Of a stretch of 64,000 bases of DNA, positions 10,501-18,075 are shown one piece after another. Made by a program: the position numbers and the translations under genes. Source of the stretch: Pedobacter chitinilyticus (GTDB lineage Bacteria; Bacteroidota; Bacteroidia; Sphingobacteriales; Sphingobacteriaceae); contig NZ_QMHN01000001.1 in the NCBI RefSeq assembly GCF_003313385.1, forward strand, positions 273,673 through 337,672. The letters are read 5' to 3'. How positions within the stretch are numbered: position 1 is the first letter of the stretch; each line of letters starts with the position of its first letter. Below the pieces are notes generated by a model. The model ran no database searches, was not told the origin of the DNA, and saw only the letters and a list, made by a program, of their open reading frames with translations.

Positions 10501-11003
10501 CTGGCGATGGAAAGTTGAGCACCATTAAGGATGAACGTAAGCATATTGTTAAAAATTACCAATACCATTTTGTAGCGACTTCAACTGGGCAAACCGTGTA
10601 TGCCCGTATAGAGCAGAGTGGTTATCAAACCAATATGTATTATGCCAACCCAGAGGATATTAATGACTATACGGAAGAACAAACGGCTAATGTGAAGATC
10701 AAATTTTATTTAGATGAAAATTGTACGATCCCGTTAAGTGTAAATACGGCGCATGAGATACAATACTCGAGGGATTACAATTATCACCTTGGTGGCTCGT
10801 GGGGCGGTAGTACTTTTTACCACACCGCTAGTGCTTCAGCCATGTCTACAGAAATTGATTTAGGCATTTTGGTACTTAGCTCTAGCCATAACTATTATGA
10901 TCCTTGGTCGATGTCGTTCTATTCTGACAGCTATTCCAACACCTACGCAGTAGTCGTTAATGCATTAAGTGATACCTATATTCCAAAACCAACTAAATAC
11001 TAA
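7518..11003 (+). CDS. Large secreted SpvB/RHS-like protein (paralog 2, extended C-terminus)
   Basis: A 1161-residue protein with a signal peptide (cleavage near LLAQ, residue 23). It repeats the architecture of the upstream gene: SSFGMVKTYTPTSPEMAKF, YGDLEVNYNTGIPNIAVPLG, FEWPISLTYHAGGNKV, then many Tyr-rich strands, and GFDMGKTYILSGFVKNA and GTGLVDELRFYP near residue 900-960. After the point where paralog 1 stops (FFDYTGDGKLSTIKDERKH, YQYHF) it carries an extra ~140-residue domain, with TANVKIKFYLDENCTIPLSV and Tyr/Ser-rich strands, that I do not recognise. It ends 16 bases before the RHS-core gene, which suggests translational coupling and that this paralog, not the upstream one, is the partner of the RHS-core protein. 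Confidence 0.7.
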   Translation: MRNLKKLFIVCISLLWSAELLAQTVGFNSSFGMVKTYTPTSPEMAKFQRYGDLEVNYNTGIPNIAVPLGSIKLKDFEWPISLTYHAGGNKVNEFASNTGLGWVLQASGYYTSKVMGNASGITPVFGLNVMNTGANQLEVCNSPNLYYNPNDIAFAESVVASGGFAQPSIDYINTALINAKVIEGVTVPASDIRISPSGGMYHVLDEKGNKYTFGLMGSSSTTNSCSTGMGLSNLSYALTKIETYKGETINFSYEMVNYSYALPPSEIRQRFNGAQPSRCYTEVSLKTEDCQQSSVVSEFRLLEAVSSNGQKVVFEYSTRSDHAATKRLSKVLFKEMVNGVYIDKYHAVLHQSYFGSTANNNLRLRLDKVEKVLPEQSSETYSFQYNPLELPPVNSKSIDLWGYNNGAANSGLVPSLGNRNPNDYYIQASILTKITYPTGGSSSFTYETNPLEWSGLRIKKLEDADANSVVTKTRRYEYVKDNYVPISSVAILFQRLESAYFYGHLPSGFVDYDLPVSSAELIGCSIITEQTSPIVDDVESWLSNGLSYDKVTEYFEDATEPTHVGKNGKIEYRYNSHLVTNNRKILAFSPKLTEKTTYAKNGASFQPLVKEDYYYEVEADATQNFMPDHANYVLPPANIRERSTIIRKLEMIRDCITLTRGSSVITAPKEFALYDSKFDVPAVYLKKSLTTQYDAGVTSQVEEKNYTYDVAGGVLGPAITTVLDSWETELKEETKYSNSNLSGLGYTTSQLNAFASAAEANVIFPVWKKVTRNTSSIFENQITNEMVGGKSLPVNEMVKPTGGVQQKNVQIVSYDIYHNPTEMLVDNRQKVSYRYNSRSELTAECKNAAYQDFAFASFNDVIGSGFNYTSGGLDYSDYYASSVSYQLPSTLTVTGFDMGKTYILSGFVKNATVTVSGATVLAQQTGSELISGWRYFQMEVAPQSATIQIGGTGLVDELRFYPKQAELSTRAYGSLYGQVSAVSSASGATQFFDYTGDGKLSTIKDERKHIVKNYQYHFVATSTGQTVYARIEQSGYQTNMYYANPEDINDYTEEQTANVKIKFYLDENCTIPLSVNTAHEIQYSRDYNYHLGGSWGGSTFYHTASASAMSTEIDLGILVLSSSHNYYDPWSMSFYSDSYSNTYAVVVNALSDTYIPKPTKY

Positions 11004-11019
11004 ACCACAGCTCCTCGAT

Positions 11020-14000
11020 ATGATGAATAAATTATACGCATCCGCACTTTTAATGGCCTTAGGTTTTACCGCACAGGCCCAAAGCCCAAGTAGTAACCAA
11101 AACTACGTGATGGAAACCACGGTAAAGGTTCCAGGTAAAACCACCGTGGCTTCACTGGCAGGCCTTCCCGTAGGGCAAGCTAATCGTACCATTCAGTATT
11201 TTGACGGTTTGGGTCGTCCGCTTCAAACGGTGACTTGGCAGGGCAGTAGTGATGGCAAGAAAGATGTGGTACAGGTATTTGAATATGATGCCCTTGGTCG
11301 CGAGGCTAAGAAATACCTGCCCTATGCCGAGCAAACTTCTGCCGATGGCAGTTACAAACCGAATGGTTTTACCAACCAATCCAATTACTATAAACAGGTA
11401 CCTACAGGCTGGGATGGTAATGCCGTAAAAACTGATTATCCTTTTAGCATCACCAAGTTTGAGCCTAGTCCGTTGAACCGTGTGGAGCGCCAAGGCTTTC
11501 CTGGGGATGTTTGGCAGCCAAGTAGTGTAGGCACGGAACATACGGCGAGAACTAGCTACGGTAGTAATAACAGTGATATCAATTTTGGTACTACGGGTTT
11601 TGCAGTTCGCCTTTTCAGGGTATCGGGAGGTAGCCTTACGAGTAGCAGTTTTTATGCCGCTAACCAATTGTACCTGACTGTTAAAAAAGATGAGAATTGG
11701 CAGGCCGCAGACGGTAAATGGGGTACTGTAGAGGAGTATAAGGATAAAGAGGGAAGGTTAGTGCTTAAGCGCCTATTCAACGAAAAACTTGGCAATACCG
11801 AAGTGTTGAGCACTTACTATGTGTACGATGATTTTGGAAACTTGAGCTTTGTGCTGCCACCAGGAGCGAATCCTGATGCAGGCGTTCCAGATGCTACAGC
11901 TTTGGAACAGTTCTGTTACCAATACAAATATGATGGCTTAAAACGTAATATTGCAAAGCATATCCCTGGTAGAGCTGGATGGGAGGAAATGGTTTATAAT
12001 AAGTTGGACCAAAAAGTGTTGAGTCGTGATCCTAAACTGGCTCAACAGGGAAAATGGATGTTCAATAAATACGATGCAATGGGGCATACGGTGATGACAG
12101 GTATGCTTAGTAGCAGTGCCAGTAGAATTGATATGCAAACTACGGTTGACGCTGAATCGGACGGCGTTGCTCCCGACTATCCGCTATGGGAGAGCCGTGA
12201 AACAGGTAGTGACTATACCAACCAAGCGTATCCAAGAAGCTATGATCATTTGTTAACGGTAGATTATTATGATGATTATAGTTTCCCTAGTTATAGCAGC
12301 ACTTTCAATTTTGTGTCTTTTGGCCCTTATGCAAACAAAAGCACGATGACTAAAGGATTGAAGACGGGAAGCAAAATCCGTAATCTTTCCACTGGGGAAA
12401 TGATGCTTACTGTTAACTATTATGAAGATAATGGTCGTGCCATACAGGTTCATTCAGAGAACCATTTGGGAGGTTTAACGGCTACGAATCAAGGAATCGA
12501 TCGCATAAACACGGAATACGACTTTGATGGCAGCGTTAAAAACATGGAGCGCAGCCACAAGGCTTATGGTGTCACCACTACTGCAGCCACTTTCTACACT
12601 TATGACCACATGGGACGTAAGAAGACAACCAGCCATAGCATCAATGGGGCGGGAGCAGTAACACTTTCAGAGGAAAGCTATAACGAAATTGGGCAGTTAA
12701 GGCAAAAAGCGCTGGCTGGAGGATTACATACTACTAATTTGGACTATAATGAACGTGGTTGGCTAAAGAATAGCAACGGTACACAGTTCAGTATGGGGCT
12801 ACAGTATAATGATAATGCATCTCCACAGTTCAATGGCAATATTTCAGGCCAGAGCTATATCAATGGTGGCGGCAATACTTTTGCATATCAGTATGATAAG
12901 CTAGGACGTTTAATTAGCGGTGTTGCTACTGGAATGTCTGAGTTACTGACCTATGATATAATGGGTAATATCAGCAGTTTAAACAGGGACTATGCTGGAC
13001 CAAAGGCTTATAATTATACAGGTAACCGACTACAGAGTGTGACTGGCTTAACAGGACTATATGGGTATGATGTAAACGGGAACGCTGAGGTTGATGGACG
13101 CAATGGCGTTGGACTAACTTACAACCATCTTAACCTACCTATATTGGCTACCAGGTTAGCGGGAGGAGGCAATCCAGCGGTAAATCTTACCTATACTTAT
13201 GATGCCACAGGGGAGAAGCTGAGAAAATATAATGCCATTACTTCAGAGACTTCGGATTATATCGATGGTATCCATTATGTGAACACTGTGATTTCCTTTA
13301 TCAAAACGGAAGAGGGGCAGGCAAGGTACAATGGAGGAAGCTATATCTACGAATACAATGTCGAAGATCACTTGGGTAATGTAAGACTGACCTTCAAGAA
13401 CAATAGTGGAGTACTTGATGTATTGGAACGCACCGACTATTATGCTTTTGGATTAAGAAAATTTGGACTTCCCAATGCCAACGTAAACCGCTATCTTTAC
13501 AATGGTAAAGAGTTGCAGGATGAGTTGGGCATGCCAGGCATAGCCGGTGATGGACAGTATGACTATGGAGCAAGGTTATATGATCCTGTTATTGCAAGGT
13601 GGAACGTTGTAGACCCAAAAGCCGAGCAGGGAAGAAGGTGGACACCGTATAATTATGCATTTAATAACCCAATATATTTTGTAGATCCTGATGGGATGTG
13701 GCCTTGGCCAAATCCGCTTAGCAGGGTTCAGTCTATGTTTAATCAAGCAGCTGATAAGATAAGGACATCCTATGCTAAGGTAGAACAGAAAGTAAAAAGT
13801 ACTTATAACAAAACTGCAAATGCAGTAACCAAATGGACAAAGGAAAATAAAACAACTCTATTAAATACTGCGAAAAATTTGCAAAACACTGGAGATGTCA
13901 TGGTTGTTTCTGGAACTGTTGCAGCAGCAGTTGGTGCTCCAGTAGCAGGCGTCGGAGCTGCACCAGGATTAGCATTGGCAAGTGGTGGTGGTCTTGTGAA

Positions 14001-14244
14001 AACTCTTGGAGACGGGCTTGAGATTGTAACAAATTTTGTTGCTGGAGATACAAAGAGTGGTGCAGAAGGTGCTGCGAAACAAGTTGTTGATGCTGCAATT
14101 GACAAAGCAGTCGATGTGATGTTACCTGGCCCAACCCCAAAAATGGCCAGTCAATTTAGAGAAGCCATTAAAGAAACAAAAGAAATAACAAAAAATGCTG
14201 TGAAAAGTGGAGCGGCTTTAAACGAAAAAGTGAAAGAAGAATAA
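11020..14244 (+). CDS. DUF6443/RHS-core polymorphic toxin-like protein
   Basis: I start at the ATG at 11020 (MMNKLYASALLMALGFTAQA, a clean signal peptide, cleavage before Gln); an earlier in-frame start at 10969 would overlap the previous gene and hide the signal. The protein has 1074 residues. Residues ~55-110 match the DUF6443 entry (IQYFDGLGRPLQTVTWQ, VFEYDALGREAKKYLPYA). YD-type repeats follow (YDALGRE, YDKLGRL, YDVNGN, YTYDATGEKLRKY). The RHS-associated core occupies ~770-893: EDHLGNVRLTF (784), YDYGARLYDP (847), RWNVVDPKAE and VDPDGMW (888-894). The 180-residue tip after the core is Lys-rich, with a Gly/Ala/Val hydrophobic stretch at ~958-995, then an amphipathic Lys/Glu-rich end. By analogy with RHS toxins the shell would enclose the tip. 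The tip family is unknown to me; membrane insertion is an inference. Confidence 0.8.
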   Translation: MMNKLYASALLMALGFTAQAQSPSSNQNYVMETTVKVPGKTTVASLAGLPVGQANRTIQYFDGLGRPLQTVTWQGSSDGKKDVVQVFEYDALGREAKKYLPYAEQTSADGSYKPNGFTNQSNYYKQVPTGWDGNAVKTDYPFSITKFEPSPLNRVERQGFPGDVWQPSSVGTEHTARTSYGSNNSDINFGTTGFAVRLFRVSGGSLTSSSFYAANQLYLTVKKDENWQAADGKWGTVEEYKDKEGRLVLKRLFNEKLGNTEVLSTYYVYDDFGNLSFVLPPGANPDAGVPDATALEQFCYQYKYDGLKRNIAKHIPGRAGWEEMVYNKLDQKVLSRDPKLAQQGKWMFNKYDAMGHTVMTGMLSSSASRIDMQTTVDAESDGVAPDYPLWESRETGSDYTNQAYPRSYDHLLTVDYYDDYSFPSYSSTFNFVSFGPYANKSTMTKGLKTGSKIRNLSTGEMMLTVNYYEDNGRAIQVHSENHLGGLTATNQGIDRINTEYDFDGSVKNMERSHKAYGVTTTAATFYTYDHMGRKKTTSHSINGAGAVTLSEESYNEIGQLRQKALAGGLHTTNLDYNERGWLKNSNGTQFSMGLQYNDNASPQFNGNISGQSYINGGGNTFAYQYDKLGRLISGVATGMSELLTYDIMGNISSLNRDYAGPKAYNYTGNRLQSVTGLTGLYGYDVNGNAEVDGRNGVGLTYNHLNLPILATRLAGGGNPAVNLTYTYDATGEKLRKYNAITSETSDYIDGIHYVNTVISFIKTEEGQARYNGGSYIYEYNVEDHLGNVRLTFKNNSGVLDVLERTDYYAFGLRKFGLPNANVNRYLYNGKELQDELGMPGIAGDGQYDYGARLYDPVIARWNVVDPKAEQGRRWTPYNYAFNNPIYFVDPDGMWPWPNPLSRVQSMFNQAADKIRTSYAKVEQKVKSTYNKTANAVTKWTKENKTTLLNTAKNLQNTGDVMVVSGTVAAAVGAPVAGVGAAPGLALASGGGLVKTLGDGLEIVTNFVAGDTKSGAEGAAKQVVDAAIDKAVDVMLPGPTPKMASQFREAIKETKEITKNAVKSGAALNEKVKEE

Positions 14245-14245
14245 A

Positions 14246-14455
14246 ATGATTTGGAATTATTTATTATATGGCTTTTTAAGTTTTTCCTTTTCTGTATGCT
14301 GGTATTTATTTAGTAAGAAATGGAAAGAAAGAAAAGAACGAAATATGGAACTGGATGGCTACGACAAAGGAACAATAATTCCTCGAGATTGGTTGATAAC
14401 GATCTGCTTTGGGATAATTGGTGTTGTTTATTTTCTCAAATTTTTATTTGAATAA
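14246..14455 (+). CDS. Small two-helix membrane protein, immunity candidate
   Basis: A 69-residue protein starting one base after the stop of the RHS-core gene, so almost certainly translated with it. It has a hydrophobic helix at residues ~4-23 (LLYGFLSFSFSVCWYLF), a charged middle (SKKWKERKERNMELDGYDKG) and a second helix at ~48-67 (WLITICFGIIGVVYFLKFLF). No family is recognised. A gene placed immediately 3' of a variable RHS tip is the classic immunity position, and an integral membrane protein there fits protection against a membrane-active toxin. Evidence is positional and compositional only. Confidence 0.6.
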   Translation: MIWNYLLYGFLSFSFSVCWYLFSKKWKERKERNMELDGYDKGTIIPRDWLITICFGIIGVVYFLKFLFE

Positions 14456-14467
14456 AATTAAGATTTT

Positions 14468-14641
14468 ATGGATTTGCAACATATAATGAGATTTCTTGTG
14501 CCAGTAATGCTTTTAGTATTAGGGTTAATGACTAAATTTTCTAATAACGATGGATGGAGTTCATATAAAAAATATTGGATATATTTTGTGGTAATTGGAG
14601 CGATTTCCCTAATATATGCTATATATAAATACCCCTTCTAG
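14468..14641 (+). CDS. 57-residue two-helix membrane protein, second immunity candidate
   Basis: An ATG at 14468 opens a 57-codon frame ending at TAG 14639-14641, 12 bases after the preceding small gene. The translation begins MDLQHIMRFLVPVMLLVLGL, giving one helix. A polar link with Asn/Asp/Lys follows, then a second helix around WIYFVVIGAISLIYAIY. Size, order and topology parallel the 69-residue protein before it, though the sequences are not alike. It may be a second immunity protein left by an earlier tip, or a two-part immunity module. Being short, it is easily missed by gene callers. Confidence 0.5.
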   Translation: MDLQHIMRFLVPVMLLVLGLMTKFSNNDGWSSYKKYWIYFVVIGAISLIYAIYKYPF

Positions 14642-15447
14642 CTCAAGAATTGACGTAGCAGTGCTCTCTTATGCAAGTCTTGTGTTTGTGGTTTAGTTTA
14701 GGGAGACTTGTGGATGTTAGCATTACTTAAACAATAGTTTAACTCATATAAATAGCGGATAGTTAACTGTTCGCTATTTTTTATGATTATTATTTTAGGT
14801 TATTATATCCTGTGTTTAATGTTAGCTAAAGCCCAAGTCGGCCTTAGCTTTTCCCATGCCGTAAGACTTGCGCTAAGGGGGAGGTGATAACACCAACCAG
14901 AAGTTAAATCGCCATTGCGAGGCACGAAGCAATCTCGTACTATCGCTTTAGGATTGCGTCGTACCTCGCAATGACGAGCCCTCGATGGCGTCCGCCCATT
15001 GGCGCCTATGAGCACTTTAATAGGGATTTTATTGGATTAAAGAGATTTCTAATCTGTAGGAGGAGCGTTAATAAATAGTATAAGGACAAGTCAGTCTTAG
15101 CTTTTTCGGTGCTTTAAGACTTGCGATAAGGGGGATATAGCCCTAGGAATACAACCTAAAGTACAGCTGCACTATAGAAAACCACTAGGAATAGTGCAAT
15201 ATGTACGCACTTTTACGCACTTCTACGGAGTTTTACGGAAACTTATGAGGAATATTGTAAAGAAGATGAGTTGATATACTCCTAATTTACGAAAAAGAAT
15301 GAGGTTTTTGGGTCCATCAATTGCATTTTATTCTCATTTTAACTCCCATAAAATCAGTTATCTTTAATAAGGGTTTCTAATTTTTTATGGAAACTATTAG
15401 AGGGGCTCATCATCTAGGCAAAAAATTAAAATGATCTAGTGATCAAA
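14642..15447. other. Non-coding, repeat-bearing gap
   Basis: No convincing gene in this ~800-base stretch. It holds a palindromic repeat (14913-14973), two diverged copies of a ~48-base sequence (14834-14881 and 15087-15134; both contain AAGACTTGCG and a GGGGG run) and a short run of related 11-mers around 15206-15240 (TTTTACGCAC, TTCTACGGAG, TTTTACGGAA). In RHS loci the stretch behind the last immunity gene often holds displaced tips; I could not find one here. Confidence 0.6.
14913..14973. repeat. Palindromic intergenic repeat (23-base arms)
   Basis: The left arm 14913-14935 and right arm 14951-14973 are reverse complements at 20 of 23 positions (core CATTGCGAGG ... CCTCGCAATG), separated by 15 bases. 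This is a REP-like element of a type widespread in Sphingobacteriaceae intergenic DNA (recalled). It could form a stem-loop in RNA from either strand. Confidence 0.8.
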
Positions 15448-16146
15448 ATGAATAAGCATATGAAAAAAATAACATCCCTATTGATAGCGCTCCTTACTAT
15501 TACTCAATTTGCAAAAGCTACGGCTAATAGTGAAATCATCACCATGGAAATTAAAGAGCACCAGGCAGATTGCACAGGTGTAGGCCCTATGAAATGCTAC
15601 TTAGTGAAATACAAAACCAGTAAAGACTGGGAATATTTTTACAGCGGTTTCCAAAAATTTAAGTATCAAGAAGGTTATCGTTACAAAGTGCAGGTAAAAC
15701 GTACCCAGCTTAAAAATGTTCCTGCTGATGCTTCTTCGTATAGTTATGAAGTGGTGAAAGTGTTGAGTAAGAAAAAAGTAAAAGCTGAAAAGGCAGATGC
15801 TAAAGCGCTTGCTTTTTTAGGTAAATACAGTTGGAAATTGCTTTCTATCAATAACCAAACGATCACTAACGGCACTGCTACCATGAACTTTGATATGAAA
15901 AAAAGGATTGTCAATGGCAATACTGGTTGTAATGGTTATGGTGGTTCGGTACAGTTTACTGGAAAGAATAAAATTGCTTTCTCTAAAGTAGTGAGTACGC
16001 AAATGGCTTGTTTGGATAGTAATGTGGAGGGGGAGTTCTTAAAATTGGTTTCTCTTGCAAATTTGACTTATGATATTGCCGACCAAACTTTTAACCTTTA
16101 TCATAACCAAAAATTGGTAGCGATATTTGGTTTGGTGAGTAAGTAA
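15448..16146 (+). CDS. DUF4377 and META domain protein
   Basis: I use the ATG at 15448 (MNKHMKKITSLLIALLTITQ); a GTG three codons earlier and an ATG four codons later are alternatives. The protein has 232 residues and is exported: a hydrophobic signal is followed by KATA. Residues ~25-105 resemble DUF4377 (GVGPMKCYLVKYKTSKDWEY, FYSGFQKFKYQEGYRYKVQV). Residues ~125-230 form a META (HslJ-type) domain with the hallmark GNTGCNGYGG, followed by STQMACLDSNVEGEFLKLVS and a closing YHNQKLVAIF. META proteins are small envelope beta-barrel-like proteins linked in some bacteria to stress or drug tolerance; the exact role is unknown. It stands alone between repeat-rich gaps. Confidence 0.8.
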   Translation: MNKHMKKITSLLIALLTITQFAKATANSEIITMEIKEHQADCTGVGPMKCYLVKYKTSKDWEYFYSGFQKFKYQEGYRYKVQVKRTQLKNVPADASSYSYEVVKVLSKKKVKAEKADAKALAFLGKYSWKLLSINNQTITNGTATMNFDMKKRIVNGNTGCNGYGGSVQFTGKNKIAFSKVVSTQMACLDSNVEGEFLKLVSLANLTYDIADQTFNLYHNQKLVAIFGLVSK

Positions 16147-16998
16147 GATTTAACCTCTCTCTAACTCTTCCGATGAATCGGAACAGGTTCTCCTTAAGGA
16201 GAGAGGACGGGGGCTGTGCTTGGGCGGTTAGCAAACTACAAATGTTCAAGTTTACATTGCCGTTCCTAAATGCTTGTCTCTACCTTTTAGGGAGAGATGT
16301 TCTAAGGACAGAGAGGGTGTTTTCTTTTAAACCTCTCTCTAGCTCTTCCGATGAATCGGAACAGGTTCTCCTTGAAAAGGAGAGAGGACGGGGGCTGTGC
16401 TTAGGCTGCTTGTAAACTACAAAAATTCAAGTTTTAGGTTGCTATTCCTTAACTCGATTATTCGTCATCCCGAATTTATTTCGGGATCTTAATGCCTTGG
16501 TAGGTTTTTATACGTTTTAAGGTTCCCGCCTGCGCGGGAATGACGCATGTAGGAAAATTAGTTGGTTAAAAGGAAAAGAACCTCTCTCTAACTCTTCCGA
16601 AGTGTCGGAACGGGTGCTCCTTGAAAAGGAGAGAGGACGGGGTTATGCTTAGGAGGCTTGTAAACTACAAAAATTCAAGTTTTAGGTTACTATTCCTGAA
16701 CTCAATTATTCGGGGTTGCCAGCTTGACTGGTAATTGTAATACATAGTAGGCTTTTATACGCTTTAAGGTTCCCGTCTTCGCGGGAATGACGCATGTAGG
16801 AAAATTAGTTGATAAATGGATAAGAACCTCTCCCTAACCCTCTCCTTGAAAAGGAGAGGGAACTGATGGCGCTTGTTTATCCCAAATTGCTAGACATCTC
16901 TTTATTCCGTATCACCGCAATTCCATTACTTACTATAAAAAGGAATACCAATCACAAAATATGTTATAGCTTAAAGTTGTAATTAGTATCTTCACTTT
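16147..16998. repeat. Direct repeats of two alternating intergenic elements
   Basis: Element A (ACCTCTCTCTAACTCTTCCG ... AAGGAGAGAGGACGGGG) begins at 16153, 16331 and 16580, with a shorter form at 16826. Element B (TTTTATACG ... GGTTCCCG ... GCGGGAATGACGCATGTAGG) occupies about 16455-16560 and 16702-16805. A and B alternate A-A-B-A-B-A. Each contains small inverted repeats (for example CTCTCC ... GGAGAG, TCCCG ... CGGGA). No protein-coding signal; short ORFs here arise because the repeats lack stops. Confidence 0.8.
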
Positions 16999-17349
16999 AT
17001 GAAAAAACTGATTGTTACTTTAGCGCTTGGCTTCGCTTTTATGGTGGCCAAAAGCCAAACCACCGTTTCTATCAAAGAAGTAGTTAACCACGTAGGCAAG
17101 GAAGTTACCCTGTGCGACTCGGTTTATAGTGCTCGTAGTTTAGAAAATTTAAGTTTGCTTAATTTGGGTGGAAAGTTTCCAAAGGAAGTCATTACCGTAG
17201 TGGTGTTTAAAGCGGATAGGAGCAAATTTGAAAAAGAACCTGTGGAGCTGTTTGAAAACAAGCGTATTTGTGTGACAGGAAAAGTGACGTTATTTAAAGA
17301 TAAACTGCAGTTAGTGGTGAATGATCCTAAGCAGATTAAGACCAATTAA
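16999..17349 (+). CDS. Small secreted OB-fold-like protein
   Basis: A 116-residue protein with a signal peptide (cleavage near AKSQ, residue 20). The mature part, starting TTVSIKEVVNHVGKEVTLCD, has the strand order and the closing KRICVTGKVTLFKDKLQLVV expected of a compact OB-fold, as in tRNA_anti/OB-like exported proteins of Bacteroidota. Two cysteines (in VTLCDSV and KRICV) could pair in the periplasm. No partner is evident: upstream is repeat DNA and downstream a palindromic repeat that can serve as terminator. Function unknown; nucleic-acid binding should not be assumed. Confidence 0.6.
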   Translation: MKKLIVTLALGFAFMVAKSQTTVSIKEVVNHVGKEVTLCDSVYSARSLENLSLLNLGGKFPKEVITVVVFKADRSKFEKEPVELFENKRICVTGKVTLFKDKLQLVVNDPKQIKTN

Positions 17350-17358
17350 TCAAATTAA

Positions 17359-17389
17359 GACTTACGAAGTTATAGAAACTTCGTAAGTC
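17359..17389. repeat. Palindrome of the CTTACGAAGTT family, probable bidirectional terminator
   Basis: Arms 17359-17371 and 17377-17389 are perfect reverse complements (GACTTACGAAGTT / AACTTCGTAAGTC) around a 5-base loop. It sits exactly between two convergent genes. The same palindrome recurs at 23756-23788 and 24915-24947, with half-copies near 23988-24001 and 24955-24971. Confidence 0.75.
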
Positions 17390-17398
17390 GCTAATCAA

Positions 17399-17773
17399 CT
17401 ACCTTGTACAGTCGGCGGTCCAAATTGCGCCATCCTTCGTAAAAGCTATTTTAAGCGTTCCAGCTGTAATTTTGATGTACTTGCTTTCGTCGTTTCCAAT
17501 AGATACGGCCTCGTTTTCGTTTTTCTGGAATTGCACGCCGTTCAAATCTGGAATACCATCCGAAAATTTAAAATCATAATTATTGCCTGTTTTCACCACC
17601 GTTACTTTACCTGTTTCGGTGCGGATAGATGTTGAACCACTGTTATAACCAATGGTACCATTGTAGGTGCCTACAAATAGATCATTATCAGCGGGGTCAT
17701 CATCTTTACTACATGCTAAAAAAAAGAGCGGTATCATCAATAAGACGGCTAAAAATTTAAATTGAGTTTTCAT
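17399..17773 (-). CDS. Small lipoprotein of unknown function
   Basis: A 124-residue protein. The signal MKTQFKFLAVLLMIPLFF leads into a lipobox (FFLAC, Cys21), followed by Ser/Lys/Asp-rich residues, so it is a lipoprotein. The mature part has repeated short strands: DLFVGTYNGTIGYNSGST, KVTVVKTGNNYDFKFSDG, ESKYIKITAGTLKIAFTK. These resemble small Bacteroidota lipocalin- or transthyretin-like lipoproteins, but no family is certain. It is transcribed convergently with the OB-fold-like gene and divergently from the TonB receptor. Confidence 0.6.
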   Translation of the reverse strand: MKTQFKFLAVLLMIPLFFLACSKDDDPADNDLFVGTYNGTIGYNSGSTSIRTETGKVTVVKTGNNYDFKFSDGIPDLNGVQFQKNENEAVSIGNDESKYIKITAGTLKIAFTKDGAIWTADCTR

Positions 17774-18075
17774 AATGTTCTATTCTTAATGTTTCGGTTT
17801 TACTAACAGCAAGGCAAACGCAAAGGTTTTCAGTTTTTTAATTTCAGGTAGTTAACCTTAACTTATCATTAAGGAAATAGAATGTTAATGGACTTTTTGG
17901 ATGTTTGCAATGGTTTGAAAAACAAGGTGTTGCGATTGTGTGAAAAGCCTTGCTGCCACTCTGTTAACGGCTTGTTCATGGTGGTTTCTTTTTTGTAACG
18001 CAGGAATTGGGGTACCTGGTAGGTATAATTTTCAATTTCGTGTCGATAAGATTTCAAACAAATTAAAAAGCAAAA
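17774..18075. other. Intergenic region upstream of the receptor-phytase cluster
   Basis: About 300 bases between a lipoprotein gene on the minus strand and the TonB receptor gene on the plus strand, so it must hold both promoters. I see no good TTG-N20-TAnnTTTG match on either strand and no clear operator palindrome. Confidence 0.5.

Noticed and set aside
11152..11667. Antisense ORF of 171 codons
   Set aside because: Lies inside the RHS-core gene, has no start context or recognisable domain, and the sense strand carries a clear DUF6443/YD-repeat product.
1..14641. Diversity-generating retroelement
   Set aside because: Variable heads invited the idea, but there is no reverse transcriptase, no template/variable repeat pair, and the repeats are the conserved stalks rather than the variable parts.
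16173..16415. 80-codon ORF
   Set aside because: Consists of two copies of intergenic element A; the same residues appear twice because the DNA repeats.
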